Of a DNA stretch of 64,000 nucleotides, positions 24,693 through 34,389 are shown one piece after another. Position numbers and translations under genes: made by a program. Source of the stretch: Olavius algarvensis Delta 4 endosymbiont (GTDB taxonomy: Bacteria; Desulfobacterota; Desulfobacteria; Desulfobacterales; CAJINA01); the NCBI GenBank assembly GCA_905176665.1, contig CAJINA010000240.1:92929-156928 (forward strand), given 5' to 3'. The first letter of the stretch is position 1. Every line of letters starts with the position of its first letter. The notes beneath the pieces were generated by a model that had not been told where the DNA came from, did not search any database, and saw nothing but the letters and a program-made list of their open reading frames with translations.

Positions 24693-25649
24693 ATGAATGA
24701 AAAATTACATGACCAGCAACCACAATTGTCGCAACAAGGCTACCCCCCATCGCCTTACTATTACCCAGCGCCCCACGAGGAAAACGAGATTAACTTTTTT
24801 GATTTGTGGGCGGTAATATGGAATTACAAACGGATCATTTTTTTAATAACTATCCTTTTTACGAGTGTCGCGCTCGCCGTTGCATTACATGCAACTCCGA
24901 TATACCGTGCAGAGATTTTACTGGCACCCGTAACAGAGGAAAAATCCAGCAATTTTTCTAGCTTGGATAGCCAATTTGGAGACCTTGCCGCCCTAGCTGG
25001 AATAAATTTTGGCAGCAGCGCGAGTAAGCACGAAGCAATTGCTTTTTTTAAATCACGCGTTTTGGCGGAACAATTCATTAGAGACGAAGGATTGTTACCG
25101 ATTCTCTTCTCTGATAGCTGGGATTTCCAAAATAAGAAATGGAATGTTGAAAATGAAGAAGATATCCCAACAATGTGGGATGCTTACAAAATCTTTAATA
25201 AGGGCGTGCGTAGCGTTTCTGTTGATATGAAAACTGGCCTCGTAACACTCTCTATCGAGTGGAAGGACCCTAAACTATGCGCTGAATGGGCTTCCAAGCT
25301 TGTAAATAGGGTAAATGAGTATATGCGTAACAGAGCTGTACAGGATGCTGAAAACAATCTTAAATATCTAAAAGAAGCGCTCACTAAAACAAGCAGCGTC
25401 GAGTTACATGAAGTAATATATCGTATAATCGAAAGTCAAATTAAAGTTATTATGTTTGTAAAAGCTCGGGAAGAGTATTCCTTTAAAATTATTGATCCTC
25501 CTGTGATACCTCAGCAAAAGATCAGGCCAAAACGAAGACAAATTGTGATTATAGGCTTTATACTGGGCTTGATGGTAGGTGTATTTATTACCTTCTTTAG
25601 TAACTTTGTGAAAGAGAAAATTATAAGCGAGAGAAATAATGCAAAATAG
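24693..25649 (+). CDS. Wzz-type chain-length / co-polymerase protein
   Basis: Two membrane segments (about residues 43-62 and 283-305) bracket a periplasmic domain, the Wzz arrangement. The N-terminal DLWAVIWNYKRIIFLITILF and the C-terminal proline-rich motif (DPPVIPQQKIRPKRRQIVII) are characteristic. There is no Walker-type tyrosine kinase domain, so it resembles O-antigen Wzz more than capsule Wzc. It acts with the Wzy at 46348 to set chain length. The sequence becomes AT-rich from here. The end overlaps the next gene by 11 bp. Confidence 0.9.
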   Translation: MNEKLHDQQPQLSQQGYPPSPYYYPAPHEENEINFFDLWAVIWNYKRIIFLITILFTSVALAVALHATPIYRAEILLAPVTEEKSSNFSSLDSQFGDLAALAGINFGSSASKHEAIAFFKSRVLAEQFIRDEGLLPILFSDSWDFQNKKWNVENEEDIPTMWDAYKIFNKGVRSVSVDMKTGLVTLSIEWKDPKLCAEWASKLVNRVNEYMRNRAVQDAENNLKYLKEALTKTSSVELHEVIYRIIESQIKVIMFVKAREEYSFKIIDPPVIPQQKIRPKRRQIVIIGFILGLMVGVFITFFSNFVKEKIISERNNAK

Positions 25650-26493
25650 CCTTTCCGGTTTGTCAACAGTAAATGTTGAACTGACAAACAGGTGCAATAA
25701 AGATTGCTGGATGTGTGGACGTAGGAAGGCTGAGCGGGATTACCCTGAACTTGTCTTAAATTACGGTGATATGGAATTTAGCTTAGTTGAAAAAATCGCA
25801 ATGCAATTGCCACCGAACATAGTAGTTCAATTACATAACAATGGTGAGGGCTTGCTTTATCCAAGATTTGGTGAAGCGGCTATGCTTTTCAAAGGACAAA
25901 TCCGAAACATAGTTACCAATGGTAAGTTACTGGTTAAGAAAGCTAACGAAATTATCGGAAACTTGGAAACGATGGCAGTATCTGTATTTGAAAACGACCC
26001 CGAAGCTGACGAGCAGTATGAAATACTACAAGAGTTTCTTTCTTTAAAAGGTAATAGAAAACCATATACCAACATACGCTTAAATGGAAATGTAGATCCC
26101 ACGAAATATAAAAATCTAAGCGGACTAATAATTAAGCGCGTTTTACACTCACCAATGGGTAGCTTTAATTATAAAAAAGATCCAACTATTCCTGAAATTG
26201 GCATCTGTCTGGATTTTTTACACCATATGGCTATTAATCGAGAAGGAAAGGTTTCTGTATGCGTTCGTTTCGATCCAAAAAGGCTTGGTGTAATTGGTGA
26301 CGCCAACACACATGGGTTGTCACAAATATGGAATAGTGACTTACGAAAGGAATGGTTGGAATTGCATAAGCAAGGCTCCCGAGAAAAGGTACCACTATGT
26401 GCTTATTGCCAGTTTTGGGGGGTACCAACTGCTGGGAAAAGTGAAAAAAGTGGAAAGGATTTAAATGAATATTCGATTTTTAGTAAAGATTGA
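25639..26493 (+). CDS. Radical SAM protein with SPASM-like C-terminus
   Basis: The N-terminal cluster motif is CNKDCWMC (CxxxCxxC, residues about 19-26) in VNVELTNRCNKDCWMCGR. The C-terminal part has GKVSVCVRFDPKRLGVIGDA, then LCAYC (about 259-263), a shortened SPASM-type second cluster region. Such proteins in surface-polysaccharide loci are usually unassigned; they may modify a sugar or a peptide. The overlap with the Wzz gene and the 35-bp gap before NeuB place it in the same operon and next to the nonulosonate branch. Confidence 0.85.
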   Translation: MQNSLSGLSTVNVELTNRCNKDCWMCGRRKAERDYPELVLNYGDMEFSLVEKIAMQLPPNIVVQLHNNGEGLLYPRFGEAAMLFKGQIRNIVTNGKLLVKKANEIIGNLETMAVSVFENDPEADEQYEILQEFLSLKGNRKPYTNIRLNGNVDPTKYKNLSGLIIKRVLHSPMGSFNYKKDPTIPEIGICLDFLHHMAINREGKVSVCVRFDPKRLGVIGDANTHGLSQIWNSDLRKEWLELHKQGSREKVPLCAYCQFWGVPTAGKSEKSGKDLNEYSIFSKD

Positions 26494-26528
26494 ATTTTAG
26501 ACGTTTTGAACAACATTGAGGAGGAAAG

Positions 26529-27380
26529 ATGCCGATTTTTATCATTGGTGAAATAGGGATTAACCATAATGGTGATTTGTCGATTGCAAGAGATTTAATT
26601 GATGTAGCCAAAGATGCAGGATGTGATGCTGTAAAGTTTCAGAAAAGAACAATTGATTTGGTCTATAAACAGGATTTTCTTGATGGGCCAAGGGAAAGCC
26701 CCTGGGGTACAACCCAAAGGGAACAAAAAGAGGGCCTTGAGTTTGGCCAAATGGAATATCGAGAGATTGATGCGTATTGCAAGCAAGGGAAGATTGAGTG
26801 GTTTGCTTCTTCTTGGGACATAGAGAGCCAAAAATTTCTAAGGCAGTTTAACTTGAACTACAACAAGGTGGCCTCAGCTATGCTGGTGCATGAGGATTTA
26901 ATTAAAGAAATTGCATCTGAAAAAAAGCACACGTTTATTTCAACAGGGATGAGCACACTGACAGAAATTGATAAAGCAGTAGAAATATTTAATGATGCAG
27001 ACTGCCCGTTTGAACTTATGCACTGTGTTTCCACTTACCCTATGGCTGATGAAGATGCCAATTTAAACGGGATTAAAACACTCCGCGAACGCTATGAATG
27101 CAACGTCGGATATAGTGGGCATGAAGTTGGACTTGCCATCTCATATGCAGCAGCGGCTCTCGGGATTACATCGCTCGAACGTCATATAACACTAGACCGG
27201 GCAATGTATGGCTCTGACCAGGCAGCATCAGTAGAACCAAACGGTCTAAGGCAGCTGGTTGGGGCTGTAAGAAAAATAGAAGCTGCAATGGGTGACGGCG
27301 TTATTGATGTTATTGAAAAGGAGGTTCCTGTCGCCCAGAGCTTGAGAGCGCATGTACCGTTTATAGCTAGCCAAAGATAG
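26529..27380 (+). CDS. NeuB-family nonulosonate synthase-like protein lacking the SAF domain
   Basis: NeuB enzymes condense phosphoenolpyruvate with an N-acyl hexosamine to make sialic-acid-like nonulosonates. The barrel motifs are present: IIGEIGINHNGDLSIA (residues 4-19), DAVKFQKR, FISTGMSTLTEID (about 138), CVSTYPM and GYSGHE (about 197). The protein stops at 283 residues, after VAQSLRAHV, where standard NeuB/SpsE continues with about 60 residues of SAF (antifreeze-like) domain. No such domain is found elsewhere in the window. A strong GAGGAGG site precedes the ATG. The CMP transferase follows 13 bp later, so an activated nonulosonate-like acid is the likely product; the acceptor sugar is unknown. 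Confidence 0.88.
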   Translation: MPIFIIGEIGINHNGDLSIARDLIDVAKDAGCDAVKFQKRTIDLVYKQDFLDGPRESPWGTTQREQKEGLEFGQMEYREIDAYCKQGKIEWFASSWDIESQKFLRQFNLNYNKVASAMLVHEDLIKEIASEKKHTFISTGMSTLTEIDKAVEIFNDADCPFELMHCVSTYPMADEDANLNGIKTLRERYECNVGYSGHEVGLAISYAAAALGITSLERHITLDRAMYGSDQAASVEPNGLRQLVGAVRKIEAAMGDGVIDVIEKEVPVAQSLRAHVPFIASQR

Positions 27381-27393
27381 CGCAAGAGGACAA

Positions 27394-28080
27394 ATGGATA
27401 AATTGGTTTGTATCATCCTTGCAAGAGGTGGTTCCAAAGGAATACCTCATAAAAATATAGTTGATTTTTGTGGTAAACCACTAATCTCCTGGACGATAGA
27501 GCAATCGCTACAACCTGAACAATTTAACTCAGTATGGGTAAGCTCTGATAGCGCAGAGATTTTAGAAATAAGTGAATCATACGGAGCAAGATCCATCATT
27601 CGCCCTGATAGCCTATCCGATCACCATGCAACCTCAGAATCTGCTTGGTTGCACGCTATAGATGTCATTGAAAATAGAATCGGCGCAATTGATTTGGTAT
27701 TTGCCCCTCAAGTAACATCTCCGCTACGTGAACCTAAAGATATAATACGTGGAATCGAGGACTTTCAACGCCAAGGATACGATTCACTTTTTTCATGCAG
27801 CGTCGTAGATGATTTGTTTCTTTGGGAGAAAACTCCCGAGGGTAGATTTGAAAGTGTTAATTATGATTATCTTAATAGAAGTCGCCGTCAGGATATACCC
27901 GACCAATATGTTGAAAACGGGTCATTTTATATTTTTAAACCAAAAGTGATCAGGAAATTTAACAATAGAATCGGTGGTAAAATAGGCGTCACCAATATGG
28001 AGTTATGGAAGCTGTTTGAAATAGATACGATGGATGATTTGAAGATGTGCGAAGCGATGATGAAAGCATTTCTACTTTAA
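27394..28080 (+). CDS. CMP-N-acetylneuraminate cytidylyltransferase-like enzyme
   Basis: Transfers CMP from CTP to a 2-keto acid sugar. The N-terminal nucleotide loop is ILARGGSKGIPHKNI (residues 8-22), followed by SSDSAEIL, QVTSPLRE (about 104-111) and YVENGSFYIF (about 169), all typical of NeuA. Length (228) fits the short single-domain form. AGAGGA precedes the ATG. It pairs with the NeuB-like gene upstream. The KdsB-type enzyme at 35354 is a second CMP transferase, so the locus probably activates two different acids. Confidence 0.92.
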   Translation: MDKLVCIILARGGSKGIPHKNIVDFCGKPLISWTIEQSLQPEQFNSVWVSSDSAEILEISESYGARSIIRPDSLSDHHATSESAWLHAIDVIENRIGAIDLVFAPQVTSPLREPKDIIRGIEDFQRQGYDSLFSCSVVDDLFLWEKTPEGRFESVNYDYLNRSRRQDIPDQYVENGSFYIFKPKVIRKFNNRIGGKIGVTNMELWKLFEIDTMDDLKMCEAMMKAFLL

Positions 28081-28113
28081 ATATAGTACTTTTTGGGGTC
28101 AGAAGGCGCAATT

Positions 28114-29094
28114 ATGGGAAATAATAAAGGACGAGTTGTTTGGATAAACGGTGAGTTTGTGCCCGAAAGTGAGGCCAAAGTTTCAATTTATGACTCGGCA
28201 CTGATGTTTGGCGATATGGTGTTCGAAATGACCAGATCGTTTAACAAAAAGCAGTTTAAATTGCGGGAACATTTGGAAAGGCTGTATGCTTCTATCAAGT
28301 ATGTGCATATCCCGATTGAAATGACCATTGAAGAGATGGAAAGACATGTTTATGAAACTATCGAGGCGAACGAACCATTCTTTGCAGATGATGACGAACA
28401 TCGTATAATGATAGATGTTTCTAGAGGCATTTTGTCAATCTATCAAGGTATACTTGGCTCCCACAATGGACCAAACGTCATAATTGCTGATTTTCCATTG
28501 AGGTGGACTGTAGCGGGCATGGGAGAATTGTATAATACTGGGATTAATGCGGTAATAACCTCGCAACGGGCGATACCAGCACAGTTATTAGAACCTAAAG
28601 TTAAGAATCGAAGCAGGCTACATTACTTGATGGCAAATATTGAAGTTTCTAAATATGAGGGTAAAAATAACTGGGCATTATTGCTTGACCCAGATGGTTT
28701 AGTGGCTGAAGGGACAGGTGATAATTTTTTTATTGTAAAGAATAACCGGATAATGACGCCTGAACCTAGAAATATTCTGAGAGGAATCAGTCGAGAATAT
28801 ATATTTGAACTATGCAATCAATTATCAATGGAGTGTGTTGAAACAAATATTGAACCCTACGATGTTATAACTGCTGACGAAGCATTCATGACCGGTACTC
28901 CCTTTTGCTTGTTACCAGTCACTTCACTGAATTCCACTCCTATCGGATCAGGAGAGTTTGGTAGAATTACGTTAAAGTTATTAGATACTTGGAGTAAAAA
29001 TGTCGATACTGATATTGTAAGACAGATTAAAAACTGGGATTTAGAAAAGGACTCTTACAGAAAGTCGGGCCCTACACCATATTCTTTCAAATAA
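28114..29094 (+). CDS. Class IV aminotransferase (PLP-dependent)
   Basis: Fold type IV aminotransferase, the group of branched-chain and D-amino-acid aminotransferases. Features are VWINGEFVPESEAKVSIYDSAL, RLHYLMANIEVSKYE with the likely PLP lysine just upstream, LLLDPDGLVAEGTGDNFFIV (about 189-208), NILRGISREYIFEL and DEAFMTGT. The ATG at 28114 has an AGAAGG site 7 bp before it; an in-frame TTG at 28093 gives a longer, unlikely N-terminus. Class IV enzymes are rare in sugar loci, where DegT types are usual; this one may amino-transfer a keto acid precursor or make an amino acid substituent for the polymer. Confidence 0.85.
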   Translation: MGNNKGRVVWINGEFVPESEAKVSIYDSALMFGDMVFEMTRSFNKKQFKLREHLERLYASIKYVHIPIEMTIEEMERHVYETIEANEPFFADDDEHRIMIDVSRGILSIYQGILGSHNGPNVIIADFPLRWTVAGMGELYNTGINAVITSQRAIPAQLLEPKVKNRSRLHYLMANIEVSKYEGKNNWALLLDPDGLVAEGTGDNFFIVKNNRIMTPEPRNILRGISREYIFELCNQLSMECVETNIEPYDVITADEAFMTGTPFCLLPVTSLNSTPIGSGEFGRITLKLLDTWSKNVDTDIVRQIKNWDLEKDSYRKSGPTPYSFK

Positions 29095-29096
29095 CA

Positions 29097-30650
29097 ATGC
29101 TAAACAATATCCCCGAAATTATAGCGAAAAATAAAATCCGAAAACAAGAGACAGAATCAGAAATTTTTTTCAAAGATAAACAAAACACTTTTTTTAAGAA
29201 CTCCTTCGTTTATAGCGGGGTTAATATTCTGATGAAGTTTATTCAATTCATCAGAGAGTTCGTTGTTAGGTATATTCTGCCTCCAGATTTGATGGGGTAT
29301 TGGAATTTTGTAAATGTGGTTCAAGGTTTCATCGCAACGTTTGATCTTGGTTGTATTGCCGGGGCTATACGAGAGTTAGCAATCATAAGGGCAAGATCCA
29401 ATTCCGAAGAGGAAGGGCGGATTCGTTCTACTACACTTTTGTTCAACGTTATTCAAAACACCACTATTGGCCTAATTACGATTGTTTTTTTTTTATGGAA
29501 CAAATCAAATTACCATCCGTTTGAATTGATTGCCGTCCTGACAGCCGTACTTTTATTTATTTCAATGGGTTTCCAGAATGCATTTATTTCGTTCCTTCAG
29601 GGAGCGCATGCATTCGTCCCGTTGAGTAAAATTCTTTTTTTTGGCACACTGCTTGATGCGTTTTTCTTTCCAGTTGGAGCGTACTTTTGGGGTGTAAAAG
29701 GTCTGATGGCCATTGCAGTAGTTAGCAATATCCTAAAGGTTTGGTTATTCACTTACTTTTCAGGTCTGATTGCTGCTACCATAGGCAAGTTTAAAATTTA
29801 TTGGGATGTTTTGAAGAGATTGTTGACATTCGGTTTTACGCTTCGAATAGTAGACTATCCAAACACAATTTTTAACATGGTAAATATTCTATGGGTTACA
29901 AAATTTATGAGCATTGAAGCTCTTGCTTTATTCTCAATGGCTCGTGGGTTTGCGTATCAAATTTCTGAAGTAGGTACAAAGGTGGGCACAGTTTATGCGA
30001 TGCGATACCTTGACCATGCAGGAAGAGGTACAGATAAAAAAAGGGTTGCTGAGGAGTTGAAACAGTTCCTTTTTTTGCAACTCTTAGTTATCATCCCAAT
30101 TTTATGTTGGGGTGCAGGGATTCTACTGCCGTTTCTTGTCAATACTACTATACCTAAATATTCTGATGCCAATAGAACTATTCTGATCCTTTTAATTTGC
30201 AGTTTCTTTTTTGTAACCAATAGTGGGCTTACGAATCCTTGGATTAAGGACAAGAAGTTAGGTTCACGCGGAATAGCCAATTTGGTTGGCTTATTCGCGA
30301 TGATATTTGCATTTGTTACCACGTGGTATATTTTTAAGTACAGAACTCTTAATGCTATTGCGTATGCTTCGCTTGCAGGCTATTTGCTTTATTTTATTTA
30401 TATGGTTATAGCCGTAGGTAAAGATATCTGGTCAAATAGAGAGGTGGCTGAAATTGTACTTGTGGTTTTGGTAGCAGCCGCATGGACATACATTTTGATC
30501 AATGCAGGCAATTCATATGTTTTTAAAGGCAATTTCGTAGAAGATCTGAAATCAATCCTTTATAGTTGCGCATGGACTTTTGTACTACTTATGCCAATTC
30601 CAATATACGGACTAAAAAAATCAAAAATTCTTCAAGGGTGGTTGAAATAA
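29097..30650 (+). CDS. wzx: Wzx-like polysaccharide flippase
   Basis: About 517 residues with 12-14 predicted membrane helices (for example GLITIVFFLWNK, LLVIIPILCWGAGILLPFLV and IVLVVLVAAAWTYILI) and the N-terminal FVYSGVNILMKFIQFIREFVVRYILPP segment typical of the MATE/MOP-related polysaccharide flippases. It moves the undecaprenyl-linked repeat unit across the inner membrane. It starts 2 bp after the aminotransferase stop. Wzy is at 46348, so both halves of a Wzx/Wzy system are present. Confidence 0.9.
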   Translation: MLNNIPEIIAKNKIRKQETESEIFFKDKQNTFFKNSFVYSGVNILMKFIQFIREFVVRYILPPDLMGYWNFVNVVQGFIATFDLGCIAGAIRELAIIRARSNSEEEGRIRSTTLLFNVIQNTTIGLITIVFFLWNKSNYHPFELIAVLTAVLLFISMGFQNAFISFLQGAHAFVPLSKILFFGTLLDAFFFPVGAYFWGVKGLMAIAVVSNILKVWLFTYFSGLIAATIGKFKIYWDVLKRLLTFGFTLRIVDYPNTIFNMVNILWVTKFMSIEALALFSMARGFAYQISEVGTKVGTVYAMRYLDHAGRGTDKKRVAEELKQFLFLQLLVIIPILCWGAGILLPFLVNTTIPKYSDANRTILILLICSFFFVTNSGLTNPWIKDKKLGSRGIANLVGLFAMIFAFVTTWYIFKYRTLNAIAYASLAGYLLYFIYMVIAVGKDIWSNREVAEIVLVVLVAAAWTYILINAGNSYVFKGNFVEDLKSILYSCAWTFVLLMPIPIYGLKKSKILQGWLK

Positions 30651-30660
30651 TTAAATAGTT

Positions 30661-32583
30661 ATGAAAAGAACGCACAAGAAAAGAGTAAAAGAGCAACGCA
30701 TTATATTGCCGATACTGTATATACATCATCTTGTTATGTTTAGATTGATATTTGGTGTGCGTGGTGCAGTGGTATTCTATGACGTTTTCCCACGATATAT
30801 TAGAGGTATAGTTAAATTTCTTAAAATTCCTTATAAAACTATTGAGTCGTTTTTAATAGTTGTTACAGGCATCAAAATAGTAAAAATTCAAGATGGCAGC
30901 ACCTTCACCAACTACCCTTATACGCATCTAAAGTCTATGGAGACAACCACCGATATTCTTTTAAGCTTGATTAACAAAGGGTACATAAAAAAAGGTAGTT
31001 TTTTACCTTTGATCAGGTTGGTTGGTAGCCAACCAACGGAAGCATACTGTGCCAAATATTTGGCACAAACATATATCTTTCATATAGCTCTATCCACTAC
31101 CGTTGCTATAGAGAGTAGTGATTGTCGAGCCAATTTTACCATTGCCATAGATCCTGAGATACCAGCTCAATGGTACCCCATATTGAAAAAGGAACTAGGC
31201 TATAAAGGAGTAAGTTTTTTTAAGTGGCCCTCTTGGTACATCACGATTATAGGATTTTTTTCAAAAGTGATACCATTATTCGAAATACCCATTGCAAGCC
31301 TAATGTGGATTCTACGAAGGGGGATTTGCATAAATATAGGAAAGAAGGAAGGGTTCAATATTGCAACCGAATTTATTGACCCAAGAAGGTTTAACGGTAC
31401 TGCTTATGATTCAAACTATTGGATCGATGAAACAAATATAAAGAAGGAGGGAGCTCTATTTTTTTTAACTAACAAACAGTCAAAGTATCTTCGTAAAGAA
31501 AAATATAAGATCAATAAGATTAAACAAGACCTCAAAAAAAGAGGTTATAGATTCATCTTTTTAAACGATCTTTTATACACAACGGATAATTTAAGAGAAA
31601 TTGTTGTTTATTGTTTTGAATTATTGTGCACTACTTTAATTTCAAGAGATATATTTGCCGGAAGGATATTAAAAACGGCTTGGGATGACTATTTTGAATT
31701 TAGACCACTGTTCACTTACTTTAAATTCGATAACTTGATTTATCTTACACTTGCTAACGGTCAGACTGATCTAAGGTTTAATGATGCAATTGTTACGGGC
31801 TTGTGTAGGAAGAATGGAGCAAAAAGCCTTGGTTGTCAAACTAGAACTATATATTCCAAAAAATATGAGTATTGTTTTGATTGTTTTGACTTATATTTTT
31901 CGTGGGGTGAGGCGTGGGACAATATTAGTCAAGCCAAAAACAAGTATATTACTACGGTTAAAATTGTGGGCTGTATATATCTAGATTCTATATTAAGTAT
32001 AGCCGAATGCGCAAAAAAAGAATTGGAGCCTTCAAAAAAGCAGTTAGTGATTTCTATATTTCCAACGGACCTTGGAGACAGACACCACTATACAGAAAAT
32101 TATACACTATCCTTTTTACGAAAATGTATTAGATTTGCTGAAAAATACCCGGAAGTGATTTTCATTTTAAAAGGGAAAGATCCTGAGTTCAGTAAAAAAC
32201 TATTAAAAAACAAAGATTTTTTTAAACAATATTCTAGAGTTAAAGAAAACTTCCATATAATAGGTAATCGATATAGAAATGAGTATGTCGATGTTCTTTC
32301 CAAGTCAAGTATTGTTTTATCAATAGGCTACACAACTCCTGGTATCGAAGGCCTCCTTCTTGGAAAAAGATCAATCTATTACAGTGAATTGAAAGCCGGA
32401 GGACAAGCAGTTGATAGATTACCTGAATTTGTTGCCGATAGTTCAGAAAGTTTTAACTTGATTTTTGAAACAGCTCTTAAGGATTACAAAAATTATAATT
32501 TTAAGCATAGAAGCATTATAGCTACTCTGGATCCCTATCGTGATGGAATGGCTCTCAAAAGGATAAGCAATTTATTGGATTAG
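30661..32583 (+). CDS. Large surface-carbohydrate protein, putative GT-B-like transferase
   Basis: A 640-residue protein I cannot assign to a named family. The N-terminal third has hydrophobic stretches that may be peripheral membrane segments (WYITIIGFFSKVIPLFEIPI). The last third (about 455-600) has an alternating strand/helix pattern ending in LSIGYTTPGIEGLLLGKRSIYY, which resembles the nucleotide-sugar-binding half of GT-B capsule transferases (motifs such as GxxTxxxEaLxxGkr). Very AT-rich. It starts 10 bp after the flippase stop and precedes the LIC12162-type protein. A transferase role in the repeat unit is the best guess. Confidence 0.65.
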   Translation: MKRTHKKRVKEQRIILPILYIHHLVMFRLIFGVRGAVVFYDVFPRYIRGIVKFLKIPYKTIESFLIVVTGIKIVKIQDGSTFTNYPYTHLKSMETTTDILLSLINKGYIKKGSFLPLIRLVGSQPTEAYCAKYLAQTYIFHIALSTTVAIESSDCRANFTIAIDPEIPAQWYPILKKELGYKGVSFFKWPSWYITIIGFFSKVIPLFEIPIASLMWILRRGICINIGKKEGFNIATEFIDPRRFNGTAYDSNYWIDETNIKKEGALFFLTNKQSKYLRKEKYKINKIKQDLKKRGYRFIFLNDLLYTTDNLREIVVYCFELLCTTLISRDIFAGRILKTAWDDYFEFRPLFTYFKFDNLIYLTLANGQTDLRFNDAIVTGLCRKNGAKSLGCQTRTIYSKKYEYCFDCFDLYFSWGEAWDNISQAKNKYITTVKIVGCIYLDSILSIAECAKKELEPSKKQLVISIFPTDLGDRHHYTENYTLSFLRKCIRFAEKYPEVIFILKGKDPEFSKKLLKNKDFFKQYSRVKENFHIIGNRYRNEYVDVLSKSSIVLSIGYTTPGIEGLLLGKRSIYYSELKAGGQAVDRLPEFVADSSESFNLIFETALKDYKNYNFKHRSIIATLDPYRDGMALKRISNLLD

Positions 32584-32604
32584 GAATAAATTATACAGGG
32601 GAAA

Positions 32605-34359
32605 ATGCACCTAGTTACTACAGCTGAAACTCGTTTTTGGAAAGAAAATACAAATCTTCTCTTCTTAGGAGAGTGGTGTAATACTTATGAAAATGGAAAA
32701 CAGACTGATAAGCGGAACTACGAAGTTTTGCCCTACCATTGGGATGATCGTAGAAAACTGTATGGTGATTATTTATACTTGGATTCTTTATATGAAAAGA
32801 CTCTACTACAACTAAGAAAACTTCTAAATCAATTACATGGAGTTGACTATTCTTTGCGCTATTGGAGAATTATTGTTGGCCCCTGGCTATATTGTTTTAT
32901 CCAGATTCTCTACGATAGATACCTATCGATTCAGTGCGCTTTTAAATCTGGCAAAGTAACAAGTACGTATATCTGTAGTTACAGCATCTCGGACTGGTTA
33001 CCAGATAATTTTTCTGTTTTTCATAGATGGATTGTTGGTGATCCGTATAACCACTTCATTTATAGCCGTATTATCGAATTGAGTGGAATAATTCCTTATG
33101 AAGGTGTATCTTGCGATGAGGGAGGGAAGCAGGCAATAAATGCTGTAACAAACCATCCTAAAAAGTCTGTTATAAAATTTCTAAAAAAATTGTCGACAAT
33201 ATATGGTCTCTTATTGCCAGGAAAGTTAAATAAAATTTTATTTATATACAGCCATTTAGATTTTTTTGATCTGATAAAGATTCATTTGGCCATAAAACAA
33301 ATCCCGTATTTTAATCCACCAGACATCAAACTGAACAACATTACTGTTGATAAGGAAATAAGGTCCAAATTTTGCCTGAATAAGTCGTCTAATGATTTTG
33401 AGAAAATACTATATACTTTAATCAGCGAGCAGATACCTTTAAACTATATAGAAGGCTACAAACTTATGAACAAACGCTCGCTTAGGTTTTATCCTGAACA
33501 CCCAACCATAATTTTTTCTGCCAACGTTAATAATACCAATGATTCTTTTAAATTTTGGTCTGCATATCATACTGAGAGAGGAACCAAACTATATGGTACA
33601 CAACACGGAGGTCACTATGGAACTGGTTTATGGTCTTCAACTACGGCACACGAAATAAAAATATGTGACAAATTTTACAGTTGGGGATGGACCTCAAATA
33701 AACAGAAAAAAATCATTCCACTTTCTGCAGCATACTTTAACAAACTCAAACGAGTTACACCTTCTCATTCTGGAAAAATACTGCTCATTCTCACTGGCAT
33801 CCCCAGGTACTCATACCACCTTTTTAGCATCCCCGTAGCTGCTAGTGGCGGTCTATCATATTTGAAAGAGCAATACCGATTTGTTAATGCCCTTTCTGTT
33901 GGAATGAGAAAGCAGCTGGTCGTTCGTTTAGATAAACAAGATTATGGCTGGTCACAATATGAGCGCTGGAAAGATGAAATACCTAATGTAGAATGTTACA
34001 ATGGAAGTATGACAATTTATGAACAGTTAAAGCAGTCGCGGTTGGCCGTTTGCACTCACAATGCTACAACAGTTTTAGAAACCTTAGCCGCTAACTTTCC
34101 CACTATTATTTTCTGGAACACATCGCAATGGGAATTGAGTGAATATTCCAAACCTTTATTTGAGAAATTACAAATAGCAGGTATTTTCCATCAGACACCG
34201 GAGGCTGCCGCAGACAAGGTGAAAGCAATACACGAGGATGTTGCTACTTGGTGGAAGCAACCAGAGGTTCAAAATGCAAGAAATGCTTTTTGCTGCAGTT
34301 TCGCACGAAATAGTGATAGCTGGATCAATGAATGGAAGTCGGAGTTAACTACTTACTGA
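32605..34359 (+). CDS. LIC12162-family putative transferase
   Basis: The N-terminus matches the family first noted in Leptospira O-antigen genes: HLVTTAETRFWKENTNLLFLGEWC, then EVLPYHWDDRRKLYGDYLYL and LNQLHGVDYSLRYWRIIVGPWL. The C-terminal half has GTQHGGHYG (about 332-340), YSHLDFFDLIK upstream, and LAVCTHNATTVLETLAANFPTIIFW, as in GT-B transferases. Length (584) is normal for the family. Its reaction is unknown; family members sit in loci that also make nonulosonate-like sugars, as here. AGGGG precedes the ATG. Confidence 0.85.
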   Translation: MHLVTTAETRFWKENTNLLFLGEWCNTYENGKQTDKRNYEVLPYHWDDRRKLYGDYLYLDSLYEKTLLQLRKLLNQLHGVDYSLRYWRIIVGPWLYCFIQILYDRYLSIQCAFKSGKVTSTYICSYSISDWLPDNFSVFHRWIVGDPYNHFIYSRIIELSGIIPYEGVSCDEGGKQAINAVTNHPKKSVIKFLKKLSTIYGLLLPGKLNKILFIYSHLDFFDLIKIHLAIKQIPYFNPPDIKLNNITVDKEIRSKFCLNKSSNDFEKILYTLISEQIPLNYIEGYKLMNKRSLRFYPEHPTIIFSANVNNTNDSFKFWSAYHTERGTKLYGTQHGGHYGTGLWSSTTAHEIKICDKFYSWGWTSNKQKKIIPLSAAYFNKLKRVTPSHSGKILLILTGIPRYSYHLFSIPVAASGGLSYLKEQYRFVNALSVGMRKQLVVRLDKQDYGWSQYERWKDEIPNVECYNGSMTIYEQLKQSRLAVCTHNATTVLETLAANFPTIIFWNTSQWELSEYSKPLFEKLQIAGIFHQTPEAAADKVKAIHEDVATWWKQPEVQNARNAFCCSFARNSDSWINEWKSELTTY

Positions 34360-34389
34360 ACTAATTTAAAAGAATTCTTTGAAAAAGAT

